Assembly: GCA_945910005.1 (NCBI GenBank)
Contig: OX246739.1
Coordinates: 11,010,292-11,074,291 of the forward strand
DNA: 64,000 bases
From: Isoperla grammatica
Taxonomy: Eukaryota > Arthropoda > Insecta > Plecoptera > Perlodidae
Direction: 5' to 3'
In this document: in pieces, positions 24,776-36,981 of the stretch
Layout: each line of letters begins with the position of its first letter
How positions within the stretch are numbered: the first letter of the stretch is position 1
The notes under the pieces: model-generated
What the model was told of the DNA's origin: nothing
What the model saw: the letters and a program-made list of their open reading frames with translations, nothing else
The model's database searches: none
Program-made: the position numbers and the translations under genes

Positions 24776-27700
24776 TGTTATCTCTGTTCTAAAATATCTT
24801 GACACAGTGACTTTAAATAATAATGCATTCTAAATTCTTATCAGGACATATGTATACTTGCAGAGAAATGTTCAATGGCTGTGTCTTAGGATGATCTTAA
24901 TCGTTTTGGGGATAATTAGGGGTGGCGGTAATCAAACTATCGACATCCTGATTCATTCTCGTGCTATCACTGAGCCACATCTATCGGTAAACTAAAACAT
25001 ACAGTAATGAATGGCGTTTTGTGCACATGTTTGGTTTTAAACGCATTCTCTAATTTAAGCATATAATTCATTTCTATCTTCGAAATTGAAATCATACATA
25101 AGGTAATTTTGAAAGAAATAAAGCATGATTTAATGGATATTTAGAGAGAAGTTAGTTTGTTAGTAGTTAAGTTTTATCTAAAACCGAACGAGCACATTAA
25201 TGTTGAAATGCAGTTGTACTCAACTGTTTTAATGACCCACATACAAGAATGTTTAACTAGTAAAATATATCATTTATTCAATTGCACGCTTTTCTAAGTT
25301 TAATGACCTAGAAGAATGTGGTATCCTTCGCAACCACTTTCTTGAAGAATGAAGTATCCTTCGCAATATGCCCGTCTCAGAACACTTTCAAGATCCTTTT
25401 TGTGACCTTTGGTTCCGATCCCAATGAACCCTCGTGTCTGCGTTAGTCAAGTCGGACATGTCAAGGGGAAAGTTCACGGGGTCACGGGGTCACGGGTTGT
25501 TGTGTTAATCTACTCTTCTTTCTCCGAAACACTTAAATGTCCAATGATATCGAAGCAAGTTGAGACCACCAACCGATGGTAAAGTTCACCGACGTGTTTG
25601 GATCCTTAAAATCCTTAAAATAATTCTCGACTATCTTAGTTGTAAACCGTGCATAGTGGTCGGCTGAAGACGGTCACACCTTCTAGGCTAATGTGCACCC
25701 TAAAGCGGACATTCACACTAAAGATGTATTTAATTGTAAATGTGGTTACAATAATTAGAATATTTTTAGTATGTTTTATACGCTTACGCGTTTCAAGTTA
25801 AAATATTGAAAGTAATTATACCTCAATATCGACGCAATGAAAGAATGTGAACGTATGTAAATAAATATGAAATATATAACGAATTTGCATTACCCGCATG
25901 ACAAAGCACAGATTGCGTGTAAATGAAACAACTCCTACTCATTACTTTGCGTTAAGTCTATATAAACTCTGCGTTTAGAATTGCAGAGAAACAAACATAT
26001 TTAAATAGGCATCAACGAACAAGACAAAATGTGGCTCAAAAAGGAGAGACGGAGAGGAGAGGAGGGAGGGATGATTTGAATTTTGTTTTACAATAATTAT
26101 ACTTACGAAGATTCTTACGCAGTTAAGTGCAAAGAATAGCACTGCTTCATATTGGAATGTGACAAAATTACATTTACCACATTATGGAAGAGAAGAGACA
26201 ACTTTCATTGTGACTGTTTATAGCTTTAGTGTCTCCGAACAGTTCATTCAAAAACTTTACTTCAAGGGTCGGAACGTCAATAAATTGTCCCGTCGTTTGC
26301 CTTACTGAATGTGAGTGAAATATTTCAAATATGCAATATAGCCCACCGTCATATTAACGTATATATACAATACAAGTTTCGCTATCTCAAGCTTGCCAAT
26401 AAACTTTCAGCAAAGTAATACTATCTTGCCTGACAAACTATCGGCATGTCAGAAGTCACAACATAACTTTGGATAGAATATAAATATGGTCGTTCTTTTG
26501 CGATGTTTCATTAATGTTATGTTTTGTAAAGTAAAGACACACGTGCTCATGTCACTGAATCTAGAAAGATCACCATGTACAAATATGGTTAAAAAACTAA
26601 GGTAGTAGCAATGGTCGATTAATTTCGCATACAGCAGGTATTTGGTTGTTTTGTTGTTTTGTTGTTGTTTTGTAAATAACCGTCTTCATCTGTCACTTAT
26701 CTTCATCTCGAGTCATATAATTCAAATGATAGTGACGTAAAGCAACACTAATCGTGTCCATATATCCTGCATGTCCTTTGGTTACGTCAATCTTACAGGC
26801 TTGCGATACTTGTTTGACTAACGAATGTCAAATATAAAAAAATAAACCAAGTTGACTTGGGGAGAATAATCGGTGAAGGGCGACGGATGCTTTCAATACG
26901 AATAGAAATCAGATTTGTCACGAAACTCTCTACCTGTCAGTTATTTTCGAAGAATTGTATAGCTGGCTTCACAATCTTTCTAAATCGCAGAGCTTTCATA
27001 AGTATGCCAGGATGCTATTCTTCCTTCACTCACAACATAATATACACGCAAATAATACTTTGGGAGGGTGTTTTGTTATGCTCAAAGAGTTATATTCATT
27101 TCCAGTCAATGAACTGTACAATAAACACGTTAGTTTATACCCCGTATATTGCATTATACCGAAGCAAACCCGTTATTGTCCCGATCACTTAAACCTTGTA
27201 GCATAAATAACAAAAAAATTGTTTTAGTTTAAATTAAATTAAGTTAAGATCTGGTTACAATATGTCTTCTGTGTTTAGATTAACTTCTGTTTGGCATGAT
27301 AACCACACATCAAATTCTTTGAAATAGTCTTCATAATAAACATATATTTTATGCCCCTTGATTACTGAGTGTATATAACTAAAACCAACTGTTTAAACTG
27401 TCACTATCAACGATGGTTCTAACCTGGTCCCCTTAAAGAGTTTCAACTCAAAATACTTAATAATCTTTATAATCGTTTATCGTTCTAGGCAAAACCCGAA
27501 AATAAATGCGGTTTGTGTAAAAAGTCTAATGTGAGTCTCTTTAAATCTTTTCTGGCTCTTTATTTTCTGCGTGTATTCGTGTTCTATGAATAAAGTGCTA
27601 TGGGATAGTCTCCCCTTCATATTATAAGAAGGTTTGACTCCTATTATCTTCATTGTTCGATGGAACGGTAGCATAAGGGACTTTTATCAAAACGAGGAAT

Positions 27701-29404
27701 TATTGTATTTTACTTGTAAAACAAATAAACTAATAGTGTACAGAAAATGAACTAAATATTGAATCATTATTCCAAAGCAAATTAATGCTGTCTAGACAAT
27801 AAATCCTCACTTGCGTACATTCCATATAATTTAATGGCACGCCCTCGTAAATTAATTGTATACTGGCTACAATTAATCAGTTTTGTGGGTATTACGAAAA
27901 ATTTGATTTCATAATAATATTAATTATATAATTTTGCTTTGATCTTAAAATGTGTTGACATATGTTTGTTGAGTGTAAAAGCTGTTTAACACCCTGTTAC
28001 AAGAACGGCTTTGATTTTTTGTGGTAATTGCATGTATGTAGCACAACGGTATTCTAAAATATTTCGTCAGCTGTGTTTTATAAAGGGCAATGAGCACAAA
28101 TATAATTCGACCTTTTTAATTATGTATTTACTAACAAAACAATGCGTTTCCGTTTAATTTCTTGTAATGCTTACAATTCCCTTTATGTATTATGTAGAAC
28201 GAAATCAAATAATCTCCTATTTTAAACCTGTTTTCACTTATGGCAAATTACTTGCATAGTATCAGTGATATGAAGAAATCGCCATGACTCGAAAGATAGA
28301 TTACTGAATTGAAACCATAAATGTTTCAATGTAAACATTGTTATATATAAAGACAGATTCTGATTGTTCTTTGCCACGTCCTCCGTTTCCAACCACTGCA
28401 CTGACTAGTCTTATCTTCCATCTATTGATGGCTATAATGTAGTTCAAGTGCACATTTAGGTTTTCCAGACTCCAATAAACTATACTATTACTCATGGATT
28501 ATTTCGACACGTCTTTAAATGTTTGCCTCATACATTTTCTCACTCACATTAACTTTGCGCGAAAGAAGCACATCTTCAAACAAAAATTTCTAACAGTGAA
28601 TAAAATACGTTTTGAGGCATCATAAAAACCACATTTTCGAACAAAAAACCTTCATTCGGTATTTTTCTTGTATCCACACGGCTCTTTCGAAAGTGAGTTA
28701 AACACAAAATGCTTCTACCAAAGTTCCTAAGTGGTAAACACAATCAAGAAACCTCCCTTTCTGCAATCAACTTCTTTGGTAGGACCGTGGGATGTGATGT
28801 CGATCAGATTTTTTAGAAGGCATGTTTTTAGTGCACATAGTTCACAACCCTCAACGTTCTAAAGCACGATAGATAACTTTTATGTTACCTTGACCTGGCA
28901 CACATTAATTATGCCCACATGTTTGTTGCACACTTATGTCAAATGGGTGTAAGACTGAAATTTATTGTAAATGCAATAACTTATGTATGGAAATATTTCT
29001 GCCAACAACATTAATGGTAAATGAATGCAAAGCAATGCAGTAACTCAATTAAAGTTGGAATAATTGAGTTTCTTAAGACTGGTTTATTTCCGTGAATTCC
29101 AGTTTCCTTCTATTACTGCGACTGCGATTTTCTGTTTTTTTTCTTTTTCGTACAAGAGTTCACGGGTTCAACTCACAAAACTGAACTGTAATCATCTATT
29201 TTTACACTTATACTGTTAATTTCTTGTATGTAATCTTTTGTAATCTTTTTTGTAAATATTTATTCATTGTCTGTTGTTTAGAAATGGTAACACATTTTGG
29301 ACGTTGTGCCACATTAAATCATATACATACATTCACTTGCATGTGCATAATTTAGTTGAGGCGATGTTCACCCACCTTGCGAAACACCATATTTAGAATT
29401 CCTT
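24776..29404. other. Gene desert, AT-rich
   Basis: No gene. Small repeats: a 33-bp period duplication starting at 25311 and 25344 (GTATCCTTCGCAA in both copies); three tandem TCACGGGG-type units at about 25474-25496; a TTGTTGTTTTG-rich tract at 26641-26672. A 111-codon frame at 26857-27192 overlaps an 83-codon plus frame and shows no domain. Confidence 0.5.
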
Positions 29405-29582
29405 TAAAATGGTTTATATTGTCCAAAAAGAAAATCGAAACATGTCATCTTGCAGAGAATTTAATTTTCTTTCTTATGAATGGTTTCTTATTCCAATATA
29501 TATTTCCGTTTCGCATATGTTCTTAGTAAGGTGTTAAAGGTGTCCATTAACATAACATTACAAAAGGTAATTAAGAACATCT
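29405..29582 (+). repeat. Old dispersed repeat, copy 2
   Basis: Diverged partner of 13340-13511 in the same orientation; see that entry for shared blocks. Similarity may extend some tens of bases upstream (GTTCACCC against GAACACCC) but becomes uncertain. Confidence 0.6.
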
Positions 29583-32249
29583 TAACCACACCTGTGCCAT
29601 GGGTAGTATGTTTATTCGCAAATTTCTAATTGGGATCCTACTTAGTCCGAAATCACCAACTTCGTTAAGCTCCGATTTAGTCATTTCAATTTGGTAACCC
29701 TAGTTTTAACAAACATTACATACATTGCAATCTCCATGTTTGTTCGTAACAAATCTGCGGCTAGTCGGAGATTAAAATTGTGATGAATCTGGCCCAAAGG
29801 CGTGAAATAATGTTAAAACCAATCGGAGTAATAATAATGCCAACACAAGTAAAATTAACATTCATGTCATCGACATACATTGATTTGAATGCAATAATTG
29901 TTGATGGCTGCGCGTTTTGAATATATTTCACTGAGGGTTTTGGCTTTGGTGGAGGTGCCGGGTTGTTTATCATATTGCACAATACGCATCTGTAGATGCT
30001 TGGAACGAAGATCTTATCAATAAATTGCATTCTGGGCTTATTTTGACTACGCTATACATTAATATAAATTCATAAGCCTCAATATTGGATCGAATTGTAA
30101 ACATAAAAATTTCAAATGGAAAATTAATATTTTTACAAAAATTTGTGAAAAATATATAATAGCCTGTATGTTTTGATTCACAATGTAAATATTTTTTATA
30201 CGTCATTTTAACGTCGTAGTTGAGTGTGTAACATTCACGAAATATTTCTTTAACTTCATTTTGACTGTGTCGGTATTTGTTAATAATACTGTAAAAAATA
30301 CTGATTTTGTGACACAAATGTCTACCTTGCCACTAGATGTTTGAAAGTTACTAACATGAATTAAGTATTTCATTAGTTTCACTGCATATCATGTAAACTA
30401 GGGCGACCATTGATTTTAGATTGAAATAATTAGTACAAACACAACTATGTAAAATGAGTTATTGTAGAAACTGTGAAACAAATTATGATTTTAATACTGA
30501 AAACTCAGTAATTACAGTTAAAAGAAATAGTGATTTGTTTATATTAACCAATCATCTTGTTTATCATTATTTATCCTAACACAACCATTGATTTGAACCG
30601 TGCACATATAAAATATTAAAATACTTATGCAATATTGTAGGATAAGTATAACTATAAACACATATCAAGAGACATTTTGAATGTTCATACAATTTTATAT
30701 ATTGTATAAACATTCCTTTCAACCCTCAAGGAGGAAAGGTAAATCTGTAGACATCTTAATATTTGATAGCTACATATTTGTGTATACTGAACCAACACGG
30801 CTAAACATACACGTCCAACGCACAATAAGGATTACGCTACTTCGCTCATATTATGTAGGACTGAACACACAAGAAACATGAAAGGAAGACCCGATCCGCT
30901 GGAAAACCTAATAAAACGACGGATTTTACGAACGGCGATCGGTTCAATGTAAATTAAATATAGCCAAGCTGTCGACCCTAGGGCCGTAACCTGACGTGTG
31001 CTATGATTTGGCAGTGAAGCCCTCTAGCTAGCACAAGCCAATATAACGCTTCGCTCACTCGCCAGGGAATGGACCAAGTTTTTTACTCCCACGGCAGCTG
31101 GCGTGAAAATAAAACAATTTTAAAACGTGTAAGTTTCAAGATTTGCAATTTGTGTGTGTTTTTTCGCCGTTTCTTGCGTTTGGACGTTTTGTTTTTTCTT
31201 TTTATCGATTTTCTCTATGGGGTTCTGTTTCACTGGGAAGTTATGGAAGCGTCGACATGAAAAAGCATAATGCGTTTCATTCGTTTGAGCTTGTAAGCTT
31301 TTGACATGGTTTAAATTACTTTGCATCTAATAAAACTTTCTTGAATTCTCATTGTATTAAGTAAATATTTATACATATTCGTGTTCCCATTATGGCAGAG
31401 TGTATCCCATGTGAAAATGAATGTAATTTTCAAAACTATATATATATTCTACTACAATTTTAGTTGTTGCAGTTGGTTACAAATAACTGGATTCCGCTAC
31501 AAGCGAAATGCTCAAAAAAGTCAAAACTCACATTGATTTACTTCGCCATTAGTTCGCGTTACTATTTTCAACCACATCAACCCAATTTGGTTGTTGTAGG
31601 TTCATCATTAATGGTATCCGTCAAACCACTCTAGGCCTGCTTTTGTGCTAACTTGCAATTCCATTATAGGCCAGGCCCAATTATTCCAAGCCATTGGAGA
31701 AATTTCCCTGAAGTGATTACAAATTGAATTCCGTCATATTTATAGGGAACTAGATGAGCGGTTCTAAGTTTAGTCATCAGTATCAAAAAGTTAACTGCTT
31801 GTTAAAAATGTCTACTGCACTTTATGATAGATAATCTGTCACAGGCTCATCATGATAGCTCTACTCTGTGTAATGAAGCTTAGTGTGAAGATAGCTAGCG
31901 TTCAGTCAACAATTTGGGTTTCTGACTCAAGTCCCGATATTGACAGTGAATCATGCATTCTGTGTTTGTAATTCTAATTCTTATTAAACTTAGAACTATA
32001 AATGAGATAAATAAAAATAATGCATTTTATTTTTAATTCAATATATTCTTTAATAAGACCTTTGGGTATTTTTCACTAAAATTATTGCAGTTAATCGCTT
32101 TCTCTTACAATATGTGTTTTATAGTTAACTTGTACTGCTCGTGGGTAAAATATGTAAATATGTATAATTTAGTATAATGGATGGAAACAACGTGAAAACG
32201 TTATCCGCATACACATTACACATATTATAAACATCGACAAATGATTAGA
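29583..32249. other. Gene desert, AT-rich
   Basis: No gene. A 115-codon minus frame at 29970-30317 and overlapping smaller frames have AT-driven compositions and no domain. Confidence 0.5.
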
Positions 32250-32580
32250 ATAATGCATTCCACGGCTTCCTTGAACCCACGCGGTCGTCTTCGCCATAGA
32301 TCGACGGAGATAATTCTGTCTCTAGTGACCAAAACAAGCCTAACGCGGAGGAATTGAGCTAATTTGGCCACTTAATTATATTCTTAATTAGCACCATGAT
32401 GTTGTCAACAGTTTTAATAGCCCTCTCCGGTGCTATGCAATACGACTCCATTGAAATTATGGTATTCCGGAATAAAACAATTCCGCTCATTGATTCGTAG
32501 TGCCTAACATGTCTCTCCTGCTTGACGTAGTAGATTAATCTGAGTGTCGAAGCCGTAATTAGTGTGGAGTAGTCACAATC
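32250..32580. promoter_or_regulatory. Candidate developmental enhancer with paired TTAATTA sites
   Basis: The stretch is non-repetitive and balanced in composition. It contains two TTAATTA homeodomain-type sites at 32372-32378 and 32384-32390, 12 bp apart start to start, plus GAGATAATTC, GATTAATCTG and GTAATTAG nearby. Paired homeodomain sites at about one helical turn are common in arthropod developmental enhancers. The assignment is inference; no conservation data are available. Confidence 0.27.
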
Positions 32581-34139
32581 GACGGCGATGCGTGTGTAGG
32601 GCGGGGCAGTGCAGATCGCAGGGGCTCACTGCTTATCCCTGGATCCGGGGGCTCGGAAACTTTCGGCTACGTTCGGCCAACTTCGGCCGAGAGAGTGGTG
32701 AGAAAGATAAAACATCCGAGAATCGATTACAGTTTCAAATTGAGCAGGGGGGAGATAGAGAAAGACAAACTTTTTTACTTGATTTAGCTTTGATACAAGG
32801 GCTAATATCTTTTGAAATCTCGTTGCCTTAATAAGGAATTTGTAATTAGTAATGTTTTATTCTGTCATTTTCAGGTGAGTACACAAAAGGAGATGTATCA
32901 CTGGGGATGAAAACATCTTCAAATGTAATCGTGGGAGGCAAAATAGAGACAGACAGAAGAGGGTTGAGGTAAGTGAGTTTAAATCTTCCCACGACAAATT
33001 CTTGTTATGGGATTTGTAATAACATCAACAATTATTATTACTGTAATTATTATGATATTATAAATTGCATACATCTGTATCCAAATTATTATATGAATAA
33101 ATATTATTATCAAAAAGCCTCAACATTTTTGTTGTTACTGTCATAATTATGTGTTTAATTCAATTCAATCACAGTTGTATATTAGTTTCTATCACAAAAT
33201 TTAAATTGTAATTATTTTCTTCAACTTTTTTTTTTTTAACTACGACTTCATCAACATGATTACTAAACGTAGTTCCAAATATAATTCACTTGTGATCGTT
33301 AACACGACTTCGCTATAACAACACGTCCAGTGGCGAATTGAAGAATGTATTTCTGAGGGGGGGAGGAGGGGGGCTTGTAGACGAGACCAAATTAATGCAG
33401 TTGCAAAGCCGGACCACCCTCAATGCAACGAGGGGTGTGGTGGGAATTAGCGACGCAGTAAATAAATATTGTAAGCGTGTACTTTGATGCGTGTTAGTGA
33501 TAGGTGGACGGGCGAATGTTCCGCTGAATAGGACAATAGTGAGTTCATGCTACTGTTGAAAATATAAATTGGGGTTGGTTCAATTACTATACGTTTTGAG
33601 TTTGAATTGTTATGTATTACCTTTGTAGGCAGCCTACCTATAATCTTGTTATAGTGCCATTGTATTATCAATGTTTACATGTCGTGTATCATTTTTGAAA
33701 GCAAAATATTAATGAATACATTATTACTGAATAATTGATTAAAATTATAACCTCATTGAATATAACGTATTAACTTCAAAAATGTTGTATTTTGTTTCTA
33801 AATGTTATTGTACTAATACATTACTGATGTGTTTAATAGCATTTATACTATATTTTTTTATTTACAATATATATGTAAAAGGAAAAATATAGATGATAGG
33901 TGAGAGGGGTACCATAGTACACAGCACTCATGTGTACGTTATTAATAACGATTTGGTATTCTACCAAGGTAAACGTATTTTAAAGAAGAATTTGATGGAT
34001 ATTGGACGTTTCAAAACGATTCGGAATGACATTGAAACAAAACCAAGCACTTGCGATGCCTTTATTCGTGTTAATTAACATCCAGGTTCTATGTCGAGCC
34101 GTTACCTGAGTCAAGTGTTAAGTATTTGGCTTGTTATAA
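32581..34139. other. Intergenic DNA with G-rich tract
   Basis: No gene. At 33330-33375 a CAGTGGCGAATTG sequence, similar to known hAT-type termini, leads into a G-rich tract (33357-33373). No matching opposite end was found. An 89-codon frame at 32562-32831 has no domain. Confidence 0.45.
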
Positions 34140-34320
34140 GATTTACCTGCTATAAAGCTTAGAAATGAATAAGGCCACTAGAATGCATTATTATTCCCTC
34201 GGGATGAGAAGTATCGCATAAACTCTGATAATATACTGGCGTAATCCGTTATGCCTTCCGGCTTACTAATTAGTAACTAATTAGCTTATGGAAATCACAC
34301 GTTAATTATGTTATTTCTCT
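34140..34320. promoter_or_regulatory. Candidate homeodomain-bound element with double CTAATTAG
   Basis: Two identical palindromes CTAATTAG lie at 34266-34273 and 34277-34284, spaced 11 bp start to start. A bicoid-class type GTAATCC site lies just upstream (about 34241), GTTAATTATG downstream (about 34302) and ATGCATTATTATTCC further upstream. The arrangement suggests cooperative binding of paired homeodomains on one face of the helix. No promoter or exon is seen beside it. Confidence 0.3.
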
Positions 34321-35130
34321 TCGAGTCTCACATGATTTTCCGGGACCCTTTAGCCGCAGGTGTAATATTACTAGATTGGCAATGTTACTAGACGAGCGTG
34401 TAGAGGGATAATCATGCGAAGATACATGTCTTAGGACAAACAGTGGCGGATGTGTATATACACCATGGCCGTCTAGTAGTAGTAGGCTACATTTACTAAT
34501 AATGTTTAGTAAAAACTCATCAACTTTTGGAGCTAAAGATAAAAATTGCAAGCAAAGAAAGGAATTCATTAAGCCGACGTTGCTAAGTCAAGTATCGCTT
34601 CTAATTTGTTAACAATTAAAAAGTAAATTGGACACAAGGTAGCTTTACATTAATTTAATGTAAAATGTGTTCTTTTTATTTTGAGAAAGCATTGTGACGA
34701 ATTAGTCTGACTTCAAGAGCAATACATGTTGAAAGAAAGACAAACGCACCATTTAAAGTGTCCGTTCACAGGTAAATGTCAGTTTTTAATCATTTATAAG
34801 AAGGTGTATTAAAATTCACGGCCTCAAGTGCATTAAAGGGGAGAGCTTAAAAGTGTGCGCACTTCAGTTGCAATGCAAGGAGTTTAAAGCTAGTTCCTCC
34901 GAATGAGTGGGTCAACATTCGTAATTAAGGCAATTGAGTTGAAGAGATGATCGTTTGATGAGGTCGAGAGGCCACTCCATACGAGTAAACAATTGACCAT
35001 TTGAGGCTTTGCCTTCTCAACCTCATTTACCACCCTTTACGCCTTTTAGAACGTATAACTGCCTCAAAATATCGACCTCATTCCTAGCTGTTTACCCCAC
35101 AATGCCAACACAGAAACCAACAACTTCACA
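34321..35130. other. Intergenic DNA
   Basis: No gene. A CAGTGGCGGATG sequence at about 34441 resembles a hAT terminus, but no partner end was identified. Confidence 0.45.
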
Positions 35131-35236
35131 CCCGCACACGCTCACGCTCAATCTCACGCTCATGCACATGCTCACGCACACGTTCACGCACACAATCACG
35201 CACACACTCACGCTCACACTCACGCTCACGCACACC
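35131..35236. repeat. CACGCT/CACGCA-type hexamer minisatellite
   Basis: An imperfect array of six-base units (CACGCT, CACGCA, CACACT, CATGCA) of about 105 bp. It encodes Thr-His/Thr-Leu repeats in one strand and Arg-Glu repeats in the other, which explains the overlapping 117- and 85-codon frames here; neither is considered a gene. Confidence 0.9.
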
Positions 35237-35718
35237 AAGAGAGCATATCACTTCGGAGGAGATAGGACGAAAGGGACAAGTAGGCGCGGGAAAAGGATTG
35301 AATGGGTTAAGGGGTGGAAAGGGCAAATTAGAGGATTTCATTTTATCGCCTCTTACGATTAGCAGAGTCACCCCGGGTAACATTCTACCCCGGGTCTAGA
35401 CGAGGCACTTACACCAAGATATGGAAATAAATGTACCAATTGGCAAGGGGAGTGTAAAGGATATTTAATTACAATATTAATGGGCAAAGATACCCTTGCC
35501 AGTGATATATCGTTCACTTAAACTTACCTGAGCATTAAGGTATAACCCATCTCTCCGTTCTCCTTTCCCCTCACTCTTCTAGAATCGTTAAGTCGCATGT
35601 CGTTGATCACCCATGGCCGCGTTACTCAGAGGCTGACACTTCTATCGCTTATCTTTTCCTGCGATTCTTCTCTCACATCACATCACACCTTCCATACCTT
35701 ACCTACTTTCAAATCACA

Positions 35719-35768
35719 CTCCTCTCTCTCTCTCGCTCATCTCTCGCTCTCGCTCCGCTCTCTCGCAC
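35719..35768. repeat. CT-rich tract
   Basis: Imperfect (CT)n/(CTCG)n pyrimidine-rich tract responsible for a Ser/Leu-rich chance frame. Confidence 0.85.
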
Positions 35769-35946
35769 TTTCCGTTACTTTCTTACTATCGTAACGCGGC
35801 TATCTTAACTACAGCAGGGCGAGATTGACTGCAAGCCTGTCAGACGAAGTGTTCCTATGGGACCTCTTCGAAGCAGACGGAAAACGATAGCTTTTAGACC
35901 GAGCAGAACCGAATCGGACCAGCAGATCGGACTAGGTGAAATACGA

Positions 35947-35976
35947 GGGGGAGGGGGGGAGGGTAGGGGGGGGGGG
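35947..35976. repeat. G-rich tract
   Basis: Runs of 5, 7, 3 and 11 G separated by single A or TA, with potential to form a G-quadruplex, within a CpG-rich stretch (about 35820-36020). Confidence 0.85.
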
Positions 35977-36798
35977 CACGATGTCCGGAATCACGACGGT
36001 CAGGGGAAATTGAACATCACTGAATCATTTCTCTCGCGATGTGTGATTCTCGAATCTTCAGTTCAAGTTTAGTCCTACTCGTATTATTGTTTTCTCACCA
36101 AAGAACTTTTCGAATCAACTTTTGGAAAAGGAACTTCGTATTTGTTTCCCTTTGGCAGAGATAAAAAAAAATACCCTTTTAGTTTCGTCATTGGGTATAG
36201 CAGATAAGTTTTGGCCAATAGAAAAAAGAGGTGCCTAATTATTACGAAAGGGAAAGAACCGTTGAACTTTGTCATTTGGGCACGGAGAAAATGATTGGCG
36301 AGAGCGGTTAGGAGGCTATTATTTGAGTCCTGGCATTTTGTTCGCTACTTAGTTGGGCTGGCGGAACTTTGATGCGAGGGGGGGCCAATTATCTTGCGCG
36401 GCAAATACGCCCATTTCGAATCCGAGCCGTTAACCTAAAAACCGCCGTTTGTCATGTGTTGCCATCTCCACAAGAACGCATGGAATGGCTTTGAGTATTT
36501 AACTTAAATTGTACGCGTCGATCAAATGAGACAATTACTCCTGTTCACGTTTCACAAACAAGTTACAAAAGTTAATTTTACGGTTAAAAAACATTATTAT
36601 TGAAACTGAGCAAAAATATGGGCATTACATTCTCCAGTTAATGGAATCATTTCTGTTGTCGTTGCGACTTTAGAACCAAGGGAGCAACTTTAGGTGTGTT
36701 GCGTTATTTCGAGGGGCCTTGGGCGACATCAGATTTGCAGCTTAAGGACATGTGTCTATTTCTTTTTTGTATTTCAAGTCTCCCTTAAGAACTGACAC
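35977..36798. other. Intergenic DNA with CpG-rich part
   Basis: No gene. 36290-36480 is more GC- and CpG-rich (GAGGGGGGGCCAATTATC, GCGCGGC, CCGCCGTTTG) and could be regulatory. Confidence 0.4.
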
Positions 36799-36799
36799 C

Positions 36800-36874
36800 G
36801 TATTACCACAGATAACGGATGGATGGCTATACACGAAGGGTAAGCTATATATAATAAGTTATCTGCGGTATTAC
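36800..36874. repeat. Inverted repeat, 17-bp arms
   Basis: GTATTACCACAGATAAC (36800-36816) and GTTATCTGCGGTATTAC (36858-36874) are inverted copies with two mismatches, separated by 41 bp. It could be a hairpin or a very small foldback element. Confidence 0.55.
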
Positions 36875-36890
36875 GTTTCTTTAAATGTTT

Positions 36891-36981
36891 TCAAATTGTC
36901 TTTTATTAAAATTAATGTAAAAAAATTGTTGATTTTGTTCAAATTGCCCTTTAAAATTAATGTAAAAAATTGTTGACTTTG
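36891..36981. repeat. Two-copy tandem duplication, about 48 bp
   Basis: TCAAATTG followed by AAAATTAATGTAAAAA and TTGTTGA(T/C)TTTGT occurs twice (starts 36891 and 36939) with small length changes. Confidence 0.8.

Noticed and set aside
26857..27192. 111-codon frame with an overlapping 83-codon frame
   Set aside because: No domain, AT-driven composition and overlapping alternatives.
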